Below, in pieces: positions 12,881-55,305 of a stretch of DNA of 64,000 nt; position 1 is the first letter of the stretch, and each line of letters starts with the position of its first letter. The translations under genes were made by a program, and so were the position numbers. The stretch is from Xiphias gladius (lineage: Eukaryota; Chordata; Actinopteri; Istiophoriformes; Xiphiidae): the NCBI RefSeq assembly GCF_016859285.1, contig NC_053415.1:9348501-9412500 (forward strand). Direction: 5' to 3'. The notes beneath the pieces are model-generated. The model made no database searches and was not told the DNA's origin. It saw only the letters and a program-made list of their open reading frames with translations.

Positions 12881-14362
12881 ATGACGGTGAGTTGTTTTTT
12901 TTTTTCTTGTTATTTTTCGAAACCAACATTTGACAGTTCTGTTGGATTTTGCTGGAGGCTGATTAATGGCCATTCACGTCGATATAGTTTATCATCTCTC
13001 GCCCTCGTTGACAGTGGTTTAATTCACCATCAACTTTTAAATAAATACTTTCAATGATTAAAAAAAATTAGCGGTGTGGAGAAAGGTACAAGTCAAACTT
13101 TAAGACAACTCCAAATGAACAGAAAAGTTTTCAGAATGTACTTTTTTTTTTCAAGAGAATTTTTCGGTTTTCAACTCATGTAAATAACTACCTATATCTG
13201 AACTGTTTTGTAACTTTTCAATTCTTTCTTCTTTCAGTATGAAGATTTATTTGACATGTTTGGGAACAGTACTGACAACATCTCAGAGGAGTCTGGGGAC
13301 TTTGACCTGGATTTCCAGGAGCCATGTGGCAGCGCATTGAGCAGCGACTTCAATAAGATCTTCCTACCTACAGTTTACGGAATAATATTTCTTCTGGGAG
13401 TCATTGGCAATGGATTAGTCGTTGTTGTCATGGGCTACCAGAAAAAGGTCAAAACTATGACGGACAAGTACCGGCTCCATCTCTCTGTGGCTGACCTCCT
13501 GTTTGTCCTCACGCTGCCCTTCTGGGCCGTGGATGCAGCCAAAAACTGGTACTTTGGAGGTTTCCTGTGTGTGTTTGTGCACATGATCTACACACTCAAC
13601 CTGTACAGCAGCGTGTTGATCCTGGCCTTCATCAGTCTAGACAGGTACTTGGCAGTCGTGCGGGCCACTAACAGCCAAACCACAAGGAAGCTGCTTGCGA
13701 GCAGAGTGATCTACGTGGGTGTATGGCTGCCTGCAGCTGTACTGACTGTACCTGACATGGTGTTTGCCAGGGTGCAAAGCACAGGGTCTTCGAACTTCGT
13801 CTTCATAGATGAAAGCATGGAAGTTGCAGACTCCAGGACCATCTGCCAGCGCATCTACCCACAGGAAACCAGTCTTATATGGACAGTTGTTTTCCAGTTC
13901 CAGCACATTCTGGTGGGCTTCATACTGCCCGGCCTGGTCATCCTCATCTGCTACTGCATTATCATTGCCAAACTGTCGCAAGGCGCCAAGGGTCAGGCGC
14001 AGAAGAAGAAAGCGCTGAAGACCACAGTCATCCTCATCCTGTGTTTTTTCTCCTGCTGGCTGCCCTACTGTGTTGGTATCTTTTTGTACACTCTCACGAT
14101 GCTGAATGTGTTACCTCTCTCTTGTGAACTGCAACAAGCGATGCAGAAGTGGATTTCTATCACTGAGGCACTGGCCTATTTCCACTGCTGTCTAAACCCC
14201 ATCCTCTATGCTTTCCTGGGAGTTAAGTTTAAGACAACAGCTAAGAGTGCACTGACAGTCAACAGCAGATCAAGTCAGAAAGCAACTCTTATGACCAAAA
14301 AGCGAGGGCAAATTTCATCCGTGTCAACTGAGTCCGAGTCTTCAAGTGTTTTGTCAAGTTAA
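12881..14362 (+). CDS. cxcr4: C-X-C chemokine receptor type 4
   Basis: Seven-transmembrane G-protein-coupled receptor for CXCL12, acting at the plasma membrane in cell migration. Exon 1 is only ATG-ACG (12881-12886), followed by GTGAGT; exon 2 is 13238-14362 after a TTCTTTCAG acceptor. The joined protein is 376 aa, beginning [11 protein letters not shown]. Starting inside exon 2 at 13256 would lose eight residues including the only N-terminal tyrosine, so the spliced start is preferred, as in other vertebrate CXCR4 genes. Visible signatures are two N-glycosylation sequons at 12-14 and 16-18, DRYLAVV at 137, the 113/205 disulphide cysteines, NPILY in TM7, and a Ser-rich tail ending [14 protein letters not shown]. 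Oddities are about 15 extra residues in extracellular loop 2, and Gln206 and Tyr286 where human has Asp187 and Asp262. The N-terminus and [10 protein letters not shown] segment resemble the cxcr4a paralogue, but I did not run a tree. Confidence 0.96.
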
Positions 14363-14865
14363 CAAACAGTCCACATTAGAGTCTGTGACTTAATACTCTC
14401 AGGAGAGAAAATAACTAAGCTTTAATTTCAAAGAACTTACTACATTTTGTACAGATGTAAAAAAAAAAAAAAAAAAAGATTTTTTTATACATTTTGATTG
14501 GTTTGCCTTGTGTTCTGAAATGGTGTGTCAAGTGAGGGTTTTTATTGCAATTTTTGCAAGTTTTATGTTCCTCAAAGCAGATTGTATCTCCAGGCAGTGC
14601 CTCATTTCCATTCATTCAGCTTTACAACCCAGGTCCATTTTTTCCTGTTTTCATCTTTACAGCCTGTGTTGCTTTATCAAAGCTCAGGCATACAATGCCC
14701 GTTTCTGTTTTCAGGGATGTTAGCTGCTTTTTGAAACCTGTACAGAGTTTGTAGCATTTGTGTGTTCGCACTTAAGTTGTGTGATTATCTGGAAACTACT
14801 ATTTATTGCTGTCATTCACACTGGAATTTTTGTAAAAAGAAATAAAGTGCATGCTGCTTTTTTAT
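14363..14865 (+). other. cxcr4: CXCR4 3' UTR with polyadenylation signal
   Basis: About 500 nt of AT-rich sequence follow the TAA. It contains an A-tract at 14459-14477 and an AATAAA at 14841-14846, the best candidate polyadenylation signal; further A-rich AATAAA-like strings lie near 14900. The exact cleavage site is unknown. Confidence 0.6.
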
Positions 14866-17754
14866 ACCATTTTAAAATTGTGGTTTTTTTTAATGTAAAA
14901 ATAAAAAATTCCGTGTTACTCATAATGAAAGTGTGGTGTGCATTTTCACCTTAAACCAGCCCCTCATCCCTCGGGGGTTGGGGGTGGGGAATGAGGTGTG
15001 TGTGTGAGTGTATAGGAGGGGGGGTCTCCTAACACTAATGTCTCCACTAAGCAGACAGACCCTGTAATTGCAAGAACATCTGTGCACTTTTAAGCAGCCA
15101 CTACACAAAAGCTAAAATCTTCAGTTATAATTGGCACCCATATGTCTGTTTAACAAAGAAAATAGCATGTTAAGTTCTCCTTTGACCTCTTTCTTTTTCT
15201 TTTCAATTTGTAAGAAATACTAATTTAATTATTTTTGGCAAACAAGTTTTATCCTCATTCACTTCCAAGAATGGGTCAGTGGGTCAACTTAGCCATTCCC
15301 TGACTCACAAAACAGAAATAATAGTACTCAGAACACGTTACATATACTGAAAATGCAAACAGGCAGATATAGTCTTTGTTGAGGATTCACAAAATATATC
15401 ATATGTAATAAATCTGTTGGAATTACAGAGTAATGGAGTAAGACATAAAAATGACAAGTTTGAACAGACAGGCACGTCAGTCTCTCTGTGGACTCTTTTT
15501 ATCTACTTAACATGCTCAAAATTTAAGTTCAAGTTGGAGACCAAAGAAAGCTGGCAACGATAGATGTCAGGAAGACTGAAGTCTTCAAATGGCTTCTGTG
15601 CAGTGCATTGCTGGCATCCATTCAAGACCCCAATGGAGATACATTTCCATTTCTTTACATGTAAAAAGGGTGTGAAGTTCCCCCATCAAGCTACAAGGCT
15701 AATGGTTATTTTGGGGATCTGGTCTCTCGTGGTGAGACAGGATAAAACAAGAGGTGCTTTTTCAGTTGGAAATGTTCCCAAATAATTCAGAATTAGCATT
15801 AGAGCTGTGCTACCCCAGCCCGTGCAGGGAGAGATTTGTGATTAACACTTCACTGTACTCAAAAGAAAGATCTTCATCCGCCTCTTCAATTGTCATCAGG
15901 AGACCTTGCTCTTGGACTGGGATCATATCGACCCCCGTATTTGATGTGCACATTGTAGGAATACATAGTAAACTGATATATGGGAATGCAATAAACCTAA
16001 GTCAAATGTTAGTTTTTGTGCATTGTAACAGGTCAAGATCTCAGGAAGGACACAGGTGAATGCAACAGTCAAGAAGATCATAAATACACAAGAGAGATGA
16101 ATATGCTTATAATACAATACAACAGTTCTACCAAAGGGAGGTCAGATTTGTGTTTTATAGTCCAACACATTTCCATGGCATTTGTTTAATCGATTTGATC
16201 TTTCAAATGGTACTAATGTGTATTAAAGACCTTTTTCTAAATACTAACCACCGCCACCACCATCATCGCCATCATCATCATCAAAAAAAAAAAAAACATA
16301 TACGGATGACAGTCTTCTCCAGACTGTCCAAAGTGCCGACTTGAGTGGACAGATTTTGAGTACTCGTAACCTCCTTAGGAATTCAAGAAGGTCCTCTTTC
16401 ATTCATAATTAAAGCTTTTGTTCTCTTTGTGTGAGGAGAAAATATACAGCTCAACAACACATATCTCCTATATTGCCTTACAGGGGTGTTTATGGCAGGT
16501 CTACTAAGTCTTTCTAAAAGGATGATAATCTCATGATCCTGTAGCCCTCTTCTCTTGCAAAACACCAGCATCATCTTCCTGTGCAATGTTGCACAAATCC
16601 CAAACCTCTGACAACTAATATGCTAGTCTAAACAAATTCATGTGTGTATTTTGCAGTAGTGTGGGGCTTCTTGTTTGCTTTACTGGGTTAAAGGCCAAAG
16701 CTGTTGAAATGAACAGGAAATAGTCTCTACTGGTGATTCATTACCAGTGTACAGGAGAATTTTGACCAGTCTGTATAGGATCTCATTTGGGTTTTGCAGT
16801 TGAGATGTATTAAAGATATGAGTGACAGCATTAGTACGGGTAAGTGCAGAGATTATTTTAAAGGGCTTTTGCGAGCTAAGGATGAAAGACACACAAATAT
16901 ACCACAGGTTCCTTTTGGGCAGTGACCTCCTCCACTAATGGTTACCTTGTTTTGGCTAGAAAAGTGAGCAGCAGGAAGGCTGTTTCCTGCATCAGGAGCT
17001 CCTGTGGCCAACAGCCTGAGAAAAGCTTTGATGACACCCCCACTGTATTCAAACCACCATCACTCGCTGCGCATGGCCATTCCTGCAAAGGTCACTGGAT
17101 ACCTGGATGTACTTAGTGCACTCAACCAAAGGCGTGAAAGTAATTTCATGGGGATTGTAAAAAAAAGCCCACACATGGTGGTCACTTGTTATTACTGTTA
17201 TTACCATGTGTCCTCGTGTTTGTGTGCATTTTGTTGTAGGTATGTTTATTTACTTCGTTCATCAATTTTAAAATGTAATTTTTTTCAAAAATTTCTATTC
17301 ACCCAGTAATACTCTCATGTGTATAGCACATTTTAAGGATTTTCAGCTTTATGAGACGATCAAATTGATGACAGACTATGCACAGGCATAGAAATACCCA
17401 CAAAATACCTCACTATACACTGCTATTGGTTGCATGCCAGTCAGCACCATTTATGATTTATTATTATCATTTATTATAATCAGTTTTACACGTTTTATTC
17501 ACTCCACCTGCAGATATATCCATTGTCTCACACTGCTTAGAAAATTCAATTATCAAAGTAAGCTATTATTTCCAGAATTTATTTTAGAGCGTATTGCTGA
17601 TCATTGGCACAGTATGAGCCCTTTCATATGTATTATTTTGATCAATATATTTCTGAGTCCTTTTCCATTATGTATTTACATTATTTTGTCTGCCCTGCGT
17701 ACGGGCTTGACAAAATACCCAGGTCGGAACCACACTTCAGTCATTCGTTTCTAG
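14866..17754. other. CXCR4-DARS1 intergenic region
   Basis: No gene can be supported. A (CAN)n-type imperfect trinucleotide run plus A-tract lies at 16248-16296. One exon-like open frame on the minus strand at 15810-15996 is discussed as a finding but is not called as a gene. The remainder is AT-rich, unique-looking sequence. Confidence 0.45.
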
Positions 17755-17890
17755 CCGGAAATCAAAGCATCCGGTATTTGGTGCTCCTTCCTTTCTGTGC
17801 CGCCCATGCTGTTAACAGCTGATTTTTAGCCTCTTTCTGCTAGACAGCCGTGAAATATTTTCTCCACATTCTCTAAGAATATAGCTCGAC
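17755..17890 (+). promoter_or_regulatory. dars1: DARS1 promoter-proximal region and leader
   Basis: Two ETS-type cores sit close together: CCGGAA at 17755-17760 and an inverted ACCGGA near 17770-17775. They are followed by a pyrimidine-rich TTCCTTTCTG, a plausible initiator. No TATA box is evident. This suits a constitutively expressed housekeeping gene. The leader up to the ATG at 17891 contains no in-frame upstream ATG. Confidence 0.4.
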
Positions 17891-49238
<31,348 letters not shown>

Positions 49239-49403
49239 ACCTTCCACCATGTGGACAAACCCAATCATCACTGGACCACCATACAGATGCTGGTGATGGG
49301 AAAGGAGAGGGTATAGGAGCTAGTGCCATCCTATGACTCTAACGTGCCCATATGATTAACTATTAGGATGAAAGAATAAAGCAGTTGCAACAGTAGGGTG
49401 TAC
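49239..49403 (+). other. dars1: DARS1 3' UTR with AATAAA
   Basis: A short 3' UTR of about 140 nt to an AATAAA at 49375-49380. It lies only 24 bp from a minus-strand AATAAA at 49404-49409 that could serve the convergent TMBIM1 gene. Confidence 0.65.
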
Positions 49404-50179
49404 TTTATTGATTGGTGAGCATACTTCTCTAACAACAACAGATTAAAGAGAAGGAGGATTTAGCCAGTGGTTTAAGGAAGTTGCTTGTAATCTGCACACA
49501 CTTTATCCATCTTCTAATCAACAAGTCAGTGTTTGTCCAAGTTCTTTTCTATGGAGCTGTTAAAAAACTACTTTAATACAGATCTGAGTCCTTCCTACTA
49601 CCAGCATAGACTTAGGACTAATGATTGTGGTGTCCAGCAGTATGCCTATAACTACAAGTATTTTGTAAGTAATTAATAGAACGAAGCTCAAATGAGTAAA
49701 AAAAAAACTTCTCAAACCATCAAGTGTTTTGTCTTCATTGTTGATTTTGTTGTTGTTGTTCTTCTTGCTAAGGATCACACTGTTTATAACTTATTAGTTC
49801 AGTAATGATTAGGTTTGATATAATAGTTTAGACTATTACACTGTTTAAACATGCATATTTTGCATAGATGACTGACTAAAATACCACTTGCTAAAACAAA
49901 AAATGCAACGTTTTAAATTACAACTATACAGACTGCAAAGCTTTAATATCTCTCCTCATTCACACTTGGGTAAATGAAATCCACATCCACTTTCCAGCTT
50001 GATACAATGCAAGAATAAACCAAACTGCTCAAATGTTAAAAAATATATACATTATATTCAAATTGATATTTAAGAAGTTAAACATTGATAGTCGGTAATT
50101 ATTCATCCTCATTTACACTCATGTACATTTAGCATTATGTTTAAGTACAAACATGACAAGATGTGCTCTAACCATGGGC
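49404..50179 (-). other. tmbim1: Probable TMBIM1 3' UTR
   Basis: On the minus strand, an AATAAA (TTTATT at 49404-49409 on the plus strand) lies about 770 nt after the TMBIM1 stop. ATTAAA variants also occur on the minus strand near 49571 and 49942, so shorter 3' ends are possible. Confidence 0.45.
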
Positions 50180-53100
50180 TTATTCAGTCACAGCTCCACT
50201 GACTTGAAGGATGAAGAGAAAGATGTGAACAATATCAACGTAGAGTGAGAGTGCTCCGTAGATGTACTCCTCTGGACTGATGGCCAACTCCCGGTTTCCG
50301 ATAAGAAGCTGGGTGTTGTATACTAAAAACTAACAATGAGAGAAACAAAAGAAAATGAAATGATCATGAGTTTGTCTGCTTAAGATGTCTTTGTTGAGGG
50401 CCGTGGTTAGCTACAAAACATCCAATATTTTAACTAGAATGGAACTCGGTAGCACACAGACCTCCGCCAAGGCCAAAGTCAAACAACATACACCAAACTT
50501 CAGAGAAAAAAAAATTCAAATTCATAGCAAATGATCTGGATCTGCCCCAAAATTTCATGGGTTCTTCCCTTGCCTTGGATGAAAACAGAAACTCCTAGGT
50601 GGAAGTAATAACAGTTAGCAAAACTAATGTGTACTTTTTATCTTTTTAACTCCAATTAAATACAGAAGCATGAAGCCTTAATCAAAGATGAAGAAAGTGT
50701 TGACACTGTAGCCGTTTTAGCACTGGTAGTCAGTGTGTCTGTCCAACACTTGATTCTAAACAAGATAGCTCAACAACTGGCTAGATTGCCACAACATATA
50801 TAGTGTTTTTCATGTTCCCCATCTGAGGGAATCCTAATCTTCTTGTAAACACTGGTGTTTCCTTGAGTTGCACTATCAGGCCAAAGACGAAAAGATCACC
50901 CTCGTCCTGAGGGGAACATGCCAAAAAATTGGCAACAAAATTGGGTATGTACCCAATTTTATGGCAATCCATTCAAGAATTACCCAGACATTTCACTTAA
51001 AACCAAAAATCTGAAATCTCACTATATATACCTATAGCACTATAGGTAAAATCAACAGACCACTAAAGTCACTAGAATACATCATGTGGACCATGAATGT
51101 CTAAACAAAATTTTATTGCAATCCATCCAACAGCTGTTGAGATACTTCAGACCAAAGTGGTGGACCAACTGACAGACCAACACTTGCTTTCCATGACCTA
51201 GCATGACTAAAAATTTAAAAATCTAAAGGAGAAATTTCCATGAAGTACACAGATCCTGTTGAATATCCCCAGAAAATGAACTCCGTCCATTGGTCCATCT
51301 CCAGGTCTTTTGCTCCACTCTCAGACCAAGACATTGATTTACCACCAATTACATCACAATATTTGATAGGCAGATTGCTGTGTCATTTTTGAGCAAATTT
51401 ATGCTCCCAGAGGGACCATAAATTTTACACCCTGTGTATTTCAGGGTGCAAGGTCTTTTATGCCTCTTGTTATTCACTAATAACCTTGCAATACCAAGCT
51501 AATGAAAGTGTAGACTCACCAGAGTGTAAACAATGGCTCCAATTGCAGCATAGAGCATATGCAGCCAAGGGACCTGTTGAGTGACATAAGAAAGGCCTCT
51601 GAATATGAAATCAGTCACACAGATACACCCTAATACGCTGCTGCGCCTCACACCAAGAAACACGAGTAGAGAGAATAAATTAAAGGATGTGACCAAAGAA
51701 TCCTCACATATTGGAAGGAGAGGACGATGGCTGTAACAATCCCAATGATCATGAGCAAAACAGCAGCAATACAGAGAAGTCCCCCACAGGAGGTGAAGTC
51801 CACCTGTGATGAGAAACAAGTCATTAAGAGGATGAAAGTGAAGTTAGCAGGCTTCAAGCCACATGAAAGAGCAGTCACGGAAATTTGAAAAGAGGATCAG
51901 AATAAGGTAAAAAAAAAAAAAACAATAAAAAAACAGGGGAGGATGTGTCATGCACCAGCTAAAAATGTAACCTATTCATGTTGAGATGCATCAGACAAGA
52001 AGTTGGATTCACGTCTTATCCCAAAATGTTATAAATATTTAAAGGAACTCAGTGCCCCATTGTAATGCGAGACAAAGGCGTTCTTTTACACTGACAACAA
52101 AGACATCCTCTGACAAGCCACGGGTTACTAAGCTACAGAGAGACACAGTGTACAACTCCATCTACCTTGGTTTGGAAGCAGAAGATTGTGACAGCTATAC
52201 AAACTAATGCTGTTATTCCCATGGCGAGAAACACTGCTTTTGTTTCATAATAGCTGTAACAGAGATATCATGGTTAAAACAAAAATATGTAATAATAATA
52301 AATCATAATAAAAATGTACTCTCTTTGTGTCTTGTAGTGTATTGCCTGAGTTGGAGCCAAAACCAAACCTGGAAATTGTTCCAGACATGTAAGACAAGGC
52401 GAGAGTCTGCAAGATAAAACATGAAAACAATGTGTCATGAAGGATGGAGTGGGTTCTAGCCTTTTTCAGGGCTCTTTCCTTTTTTTTATTGGCTGCCTTT
52501 GTTTCGTTTTATTTTTTCCAGTCTTCAACTCAAATACTATCTAACTCCTCCCAATTTGTTCTTAGTTTTGCCATATTGATCTGCTAGAAAATAACCAATG
52601 TTGGCTTCTGACTCATAATCTAACAAACAATACTTACAAATATTCCCAGCAGCACAAGATTCCATGGGAAACGTCTCCTAAACAAAAAAGGTGATGAATA
52701 TTTTCAAAAGTTTACAAATGGAAATATTAATAGTTATGAATACTTGAATAAGACATATCATTACTAGTAGTAAAACTATTTTCTAACTTATACAGACAGG
52801 CCAGGGCCGCGCTCACCTCGGCTCTTTGCAGCAGATGAGAATGCAGTAAACCAAAAAATAAACCACACTATGGAGAGAGAAATGACTCTGATTGTTACTG
52901 TATGTAACATCATGTCTTGAAAATAATGGCACCGAGAATAGTGTTGATTCTGGGGAGTTGCTCGTTTGATTGCATTTAAAGTATTTTCTTGTTTCGTTCC
53001 TAGAGTGTGACTCACAAAGATGCCCAGTAGATGCCAGGGTATTTGATGACAAACAGCCTCACTGGGTCACTATAAAAGCACAGATGTAAAGGATCACTCA

Positions 53101-53858
53101 GGAGAAGACTGTTCCTCATGCTCCAACAGAAACATTAAGCAGTGAGATGGAATATTGTACCGGGATGAGAAGGGGGCACTTACACAAATGTAAAGACGGC
53201 AACGACTGAAAAGGTGACGGCAAGCTGTGCTGCTAAAATTAAGTAAACCTGTCCACAAACACAAAAGCAAGATGTTCTGTTGAGCACAAAAGAAAACATA
53301 TCAGTAGATGTAGATGAGCTTAGGGGGATTGTCATCGGCACTCTCAACAACAAAGTAAAACACACAGTTTAAGTCTATGTGTGTGGCATGACGAATGGTG
53401 GAAATCCTTACCTTTCTGATGAAGGCATGCCGAATAGATGTGCTTTCCCACTGGCTGCTCAAAAGATCCTCCATGTCACCTGCAGAGGTGGGAATAGCGA
53501 AGTGGGAATTTATACTTATTACCCTTGGGAGCTAATCTAAATATGATGCAGGATGTGATTAACTGAAGTCCTCTATCATTTCCTCAGAACCTGAGTTGGA
53601 TGCAGGCACTCCAGCCGACAGAGTCGGTATTGATGTAGGCATCCCAGATGGAGAGAAGCCAGGGGCTGCCCACATGCCAGTCTGCGGGTAGACGCCCTCC
53701 TGGCCCCAGTAGCCGGGCGGGCACATACCAGGACTGGGGCTGTAAGATGGAGGTGGTGGAAGAGGGGAGCCATGTTGTGGCTGGCGGGGGTAGTTTCCAT
53801 ACTTAGGATGGTGTACTGCGTCCTCATAAGGTGGAGGACTGTCCGTTTTAGACGTCAT
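50180..53858 (-). CDS. tmbim1: TMBIM1-like protein (Bax inhibitor-1 / Lifeguard family)
   Basis: Multi-pass membrane protein of the TMBIM (Lifeguard) family, found in Golgi, endosome-lysosome or ER membranes and linked to calcium balance and suppression of cell death. Coding exons in gene order: 53858-53564, 53479-53412, 53248-53184, 53069-53016, 52867-52817, 52677-52638, 52406-52369, 52253-52166, 51803-51708, 51573-51520, 50329-50180. All phases agree and give 332 aa. The first ~98 residues are cytosolic and Pro/Gly/Tyr-rich with a PPPY motif (SPPPYEDAV), then HAFIRKVY leads into about seven hydrophobic segments with the family phrases FPWNLVLL, MSGTISS, FCFQTKVDFTSC, PWLHMLYAA, NTQLLIGNR and ISPEEYI. 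The 5' exon starts with an acceptor at 53876, so at least one upstream non-coding exon exists. TMBIM1 is preferred over FAIM2 or GRINA because of the PNKD neighbour; the paralogue is not proven. Confidence 0.9.
50440..51215. repeat. Dispersed teleost repeat remnant in the last TMBIM1 intron
   Basis: Contains phrases common in fish interspersed repeats: 'gacctccgccaaggcc' near 50460, 'atggcaatccattcaag' near 50960 and 'attgcaatccatccaac' followed by 'agctgttgagatacttcag' near 51115-51150. The last two are partial internal copies of one another. No open reading frame is present. I cannot assign the class. Confidence 0.5.
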
Positions 53859-53875
53859 GATTTTTGCCAGATCAC
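53859..53875 (-). other. tmbim1: TMBIM1 5' UTR part of the first coding exon
   Basis: Seventeen bases lie between the start codon and a CTTCTCTTCTAG acceptor on the minus strand. The upstream leader exon is probably in 54.3-55.2 kb but I could not fix it. Confidence 0.5.
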
Positions 53876-55305
53876 CTAGAAGAGAAGGTAAGTGCTGATC
53901 AGCTACATCAGATTCATGCTGTACATGTAATGTGCTGGTGGCATGACACATATTGACAAGAGAATATGATACATGTAAAAAGGAAACATACACATAACCT
54001 CAAGCTACTCATGACTGCTCGGTATGTTATAAGCGGTTATCCAATTCATTATTATTTACTTTTCACTGTCACAATTACTAAATAAAATCTGGTTATTATA
54101 TTATTGTGGAAAAAGTACAACACACTTAAAACCACATTGTAACAATCCAAAGTTGTGTATTATTGTCTGCTGGGGGAAAAAAAAGCTATGTCTGTGTAGT
54201 TGTAACAAATAAATACACCATATAAAACAATCTAGTCATACTACAAAAGTCTAGGCTGTGTGACACAAATGAGACTCTGAATGCTCATTGTGGTCGAATC
54301 TGAATTATTAGTTTCAACATAAACAAAACAAACATAAAGAAAGAAAAAGAAATTTGACCTGCCTGGTGGCTTTAGCCTGAGATGGGAGCGCTGTGCCATT
54401 CAGTCCTTTCCCTCCTTGGAGGTTTGCAGACTTGCAGCACAGCGGGATGTCATCTTTGTAACGGGATATGCTCACTGAAACTCACACTGCTACTGGTGTG
54501 TCCCAGAAAGCGGAGACTCTGGTTGCTCAGGCTCCTGTTCATAATAATAAAAATATCATTTAGAAAAACCCCGACTCTTGTGTGTATCTGTCCCCCACAA
54601 ACATTTAGTTACTGTTAGGTTAGACACTTATGCCAACTCTGAGCTGCTTTGTTTAGGCTGTCACCCTGAAAATATTTTTTTTCGATAGGCCAATTATATT
54701 TTCAATATAATAAATGTTATATTGTATATACAGCAGGCTCTAATATTTAATAAACAACCTACTGTGTAATGTCTGATTTTGAGCTATAGCGTTATCAGTG
54801 TCCCATCAGGAATGTTATGCATTGCTAAATTATCTAGAAGTCGAACATACCAGTCCATATTGACGCCATATACGATTCAATAATAAATAATCATTTATTA
54901 ATTCATAGTGAATAAATATGGAATTAACTACATTTCATAAAAATAGTTAATCGCTGGGCTAAAGCGTTAACACATTGAGTTTGGTTTATTTCTGCAATGA
55001 GGCTAATTTTGAGTGAAGTTTATGAGTTTTAAAAAATGTCTAAAGCTAAAATGAAGTTACAATTCTAGCCATAGACAAATGTTGTTGATACGGCGTCACA
55101 AGATTTAAGTAAACGCTAAGTTTCCGGGGGGGGGGGGGGTTAAAAGGAAAGTTAAATTTATTGTCATGAGATCATTTTTCACATATTGCACGTTACTTGA
55201 CGCGCACTCGCGGTGTCCTCGGACTTGATACCGTACTAAGTTCTGATACGTCCTCGCTTCCGGGGTTGGTGTGTCCCAGGGCACGTCATCACGTTCCGTT
55301 CAGCG
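53876..55305. promoter_or_regulatory. Shared 5' region between TMBIM1 (-) and PNKD (+)
   Basis: The two genes diverge from this region of about 1.4 kb between start codons. Near the PNKD side are an inverted ETS core (GCTTCCGG, 55256-55263) and an ATF/CRE-like CACGTCA (55282-55288). A G14 run lies at 55126-55139. The TMBIM1 leader exon and promoter should also be here. Bidirectional promoter activity is inference. Confidence 0.45.

Noticed and set aside
13637-13981. 114-codon minus-strand frame inside CXCR4
   Set aside because: It is the antisense shadow of the CXCR4 exon, which is fully explained on the plus strand.
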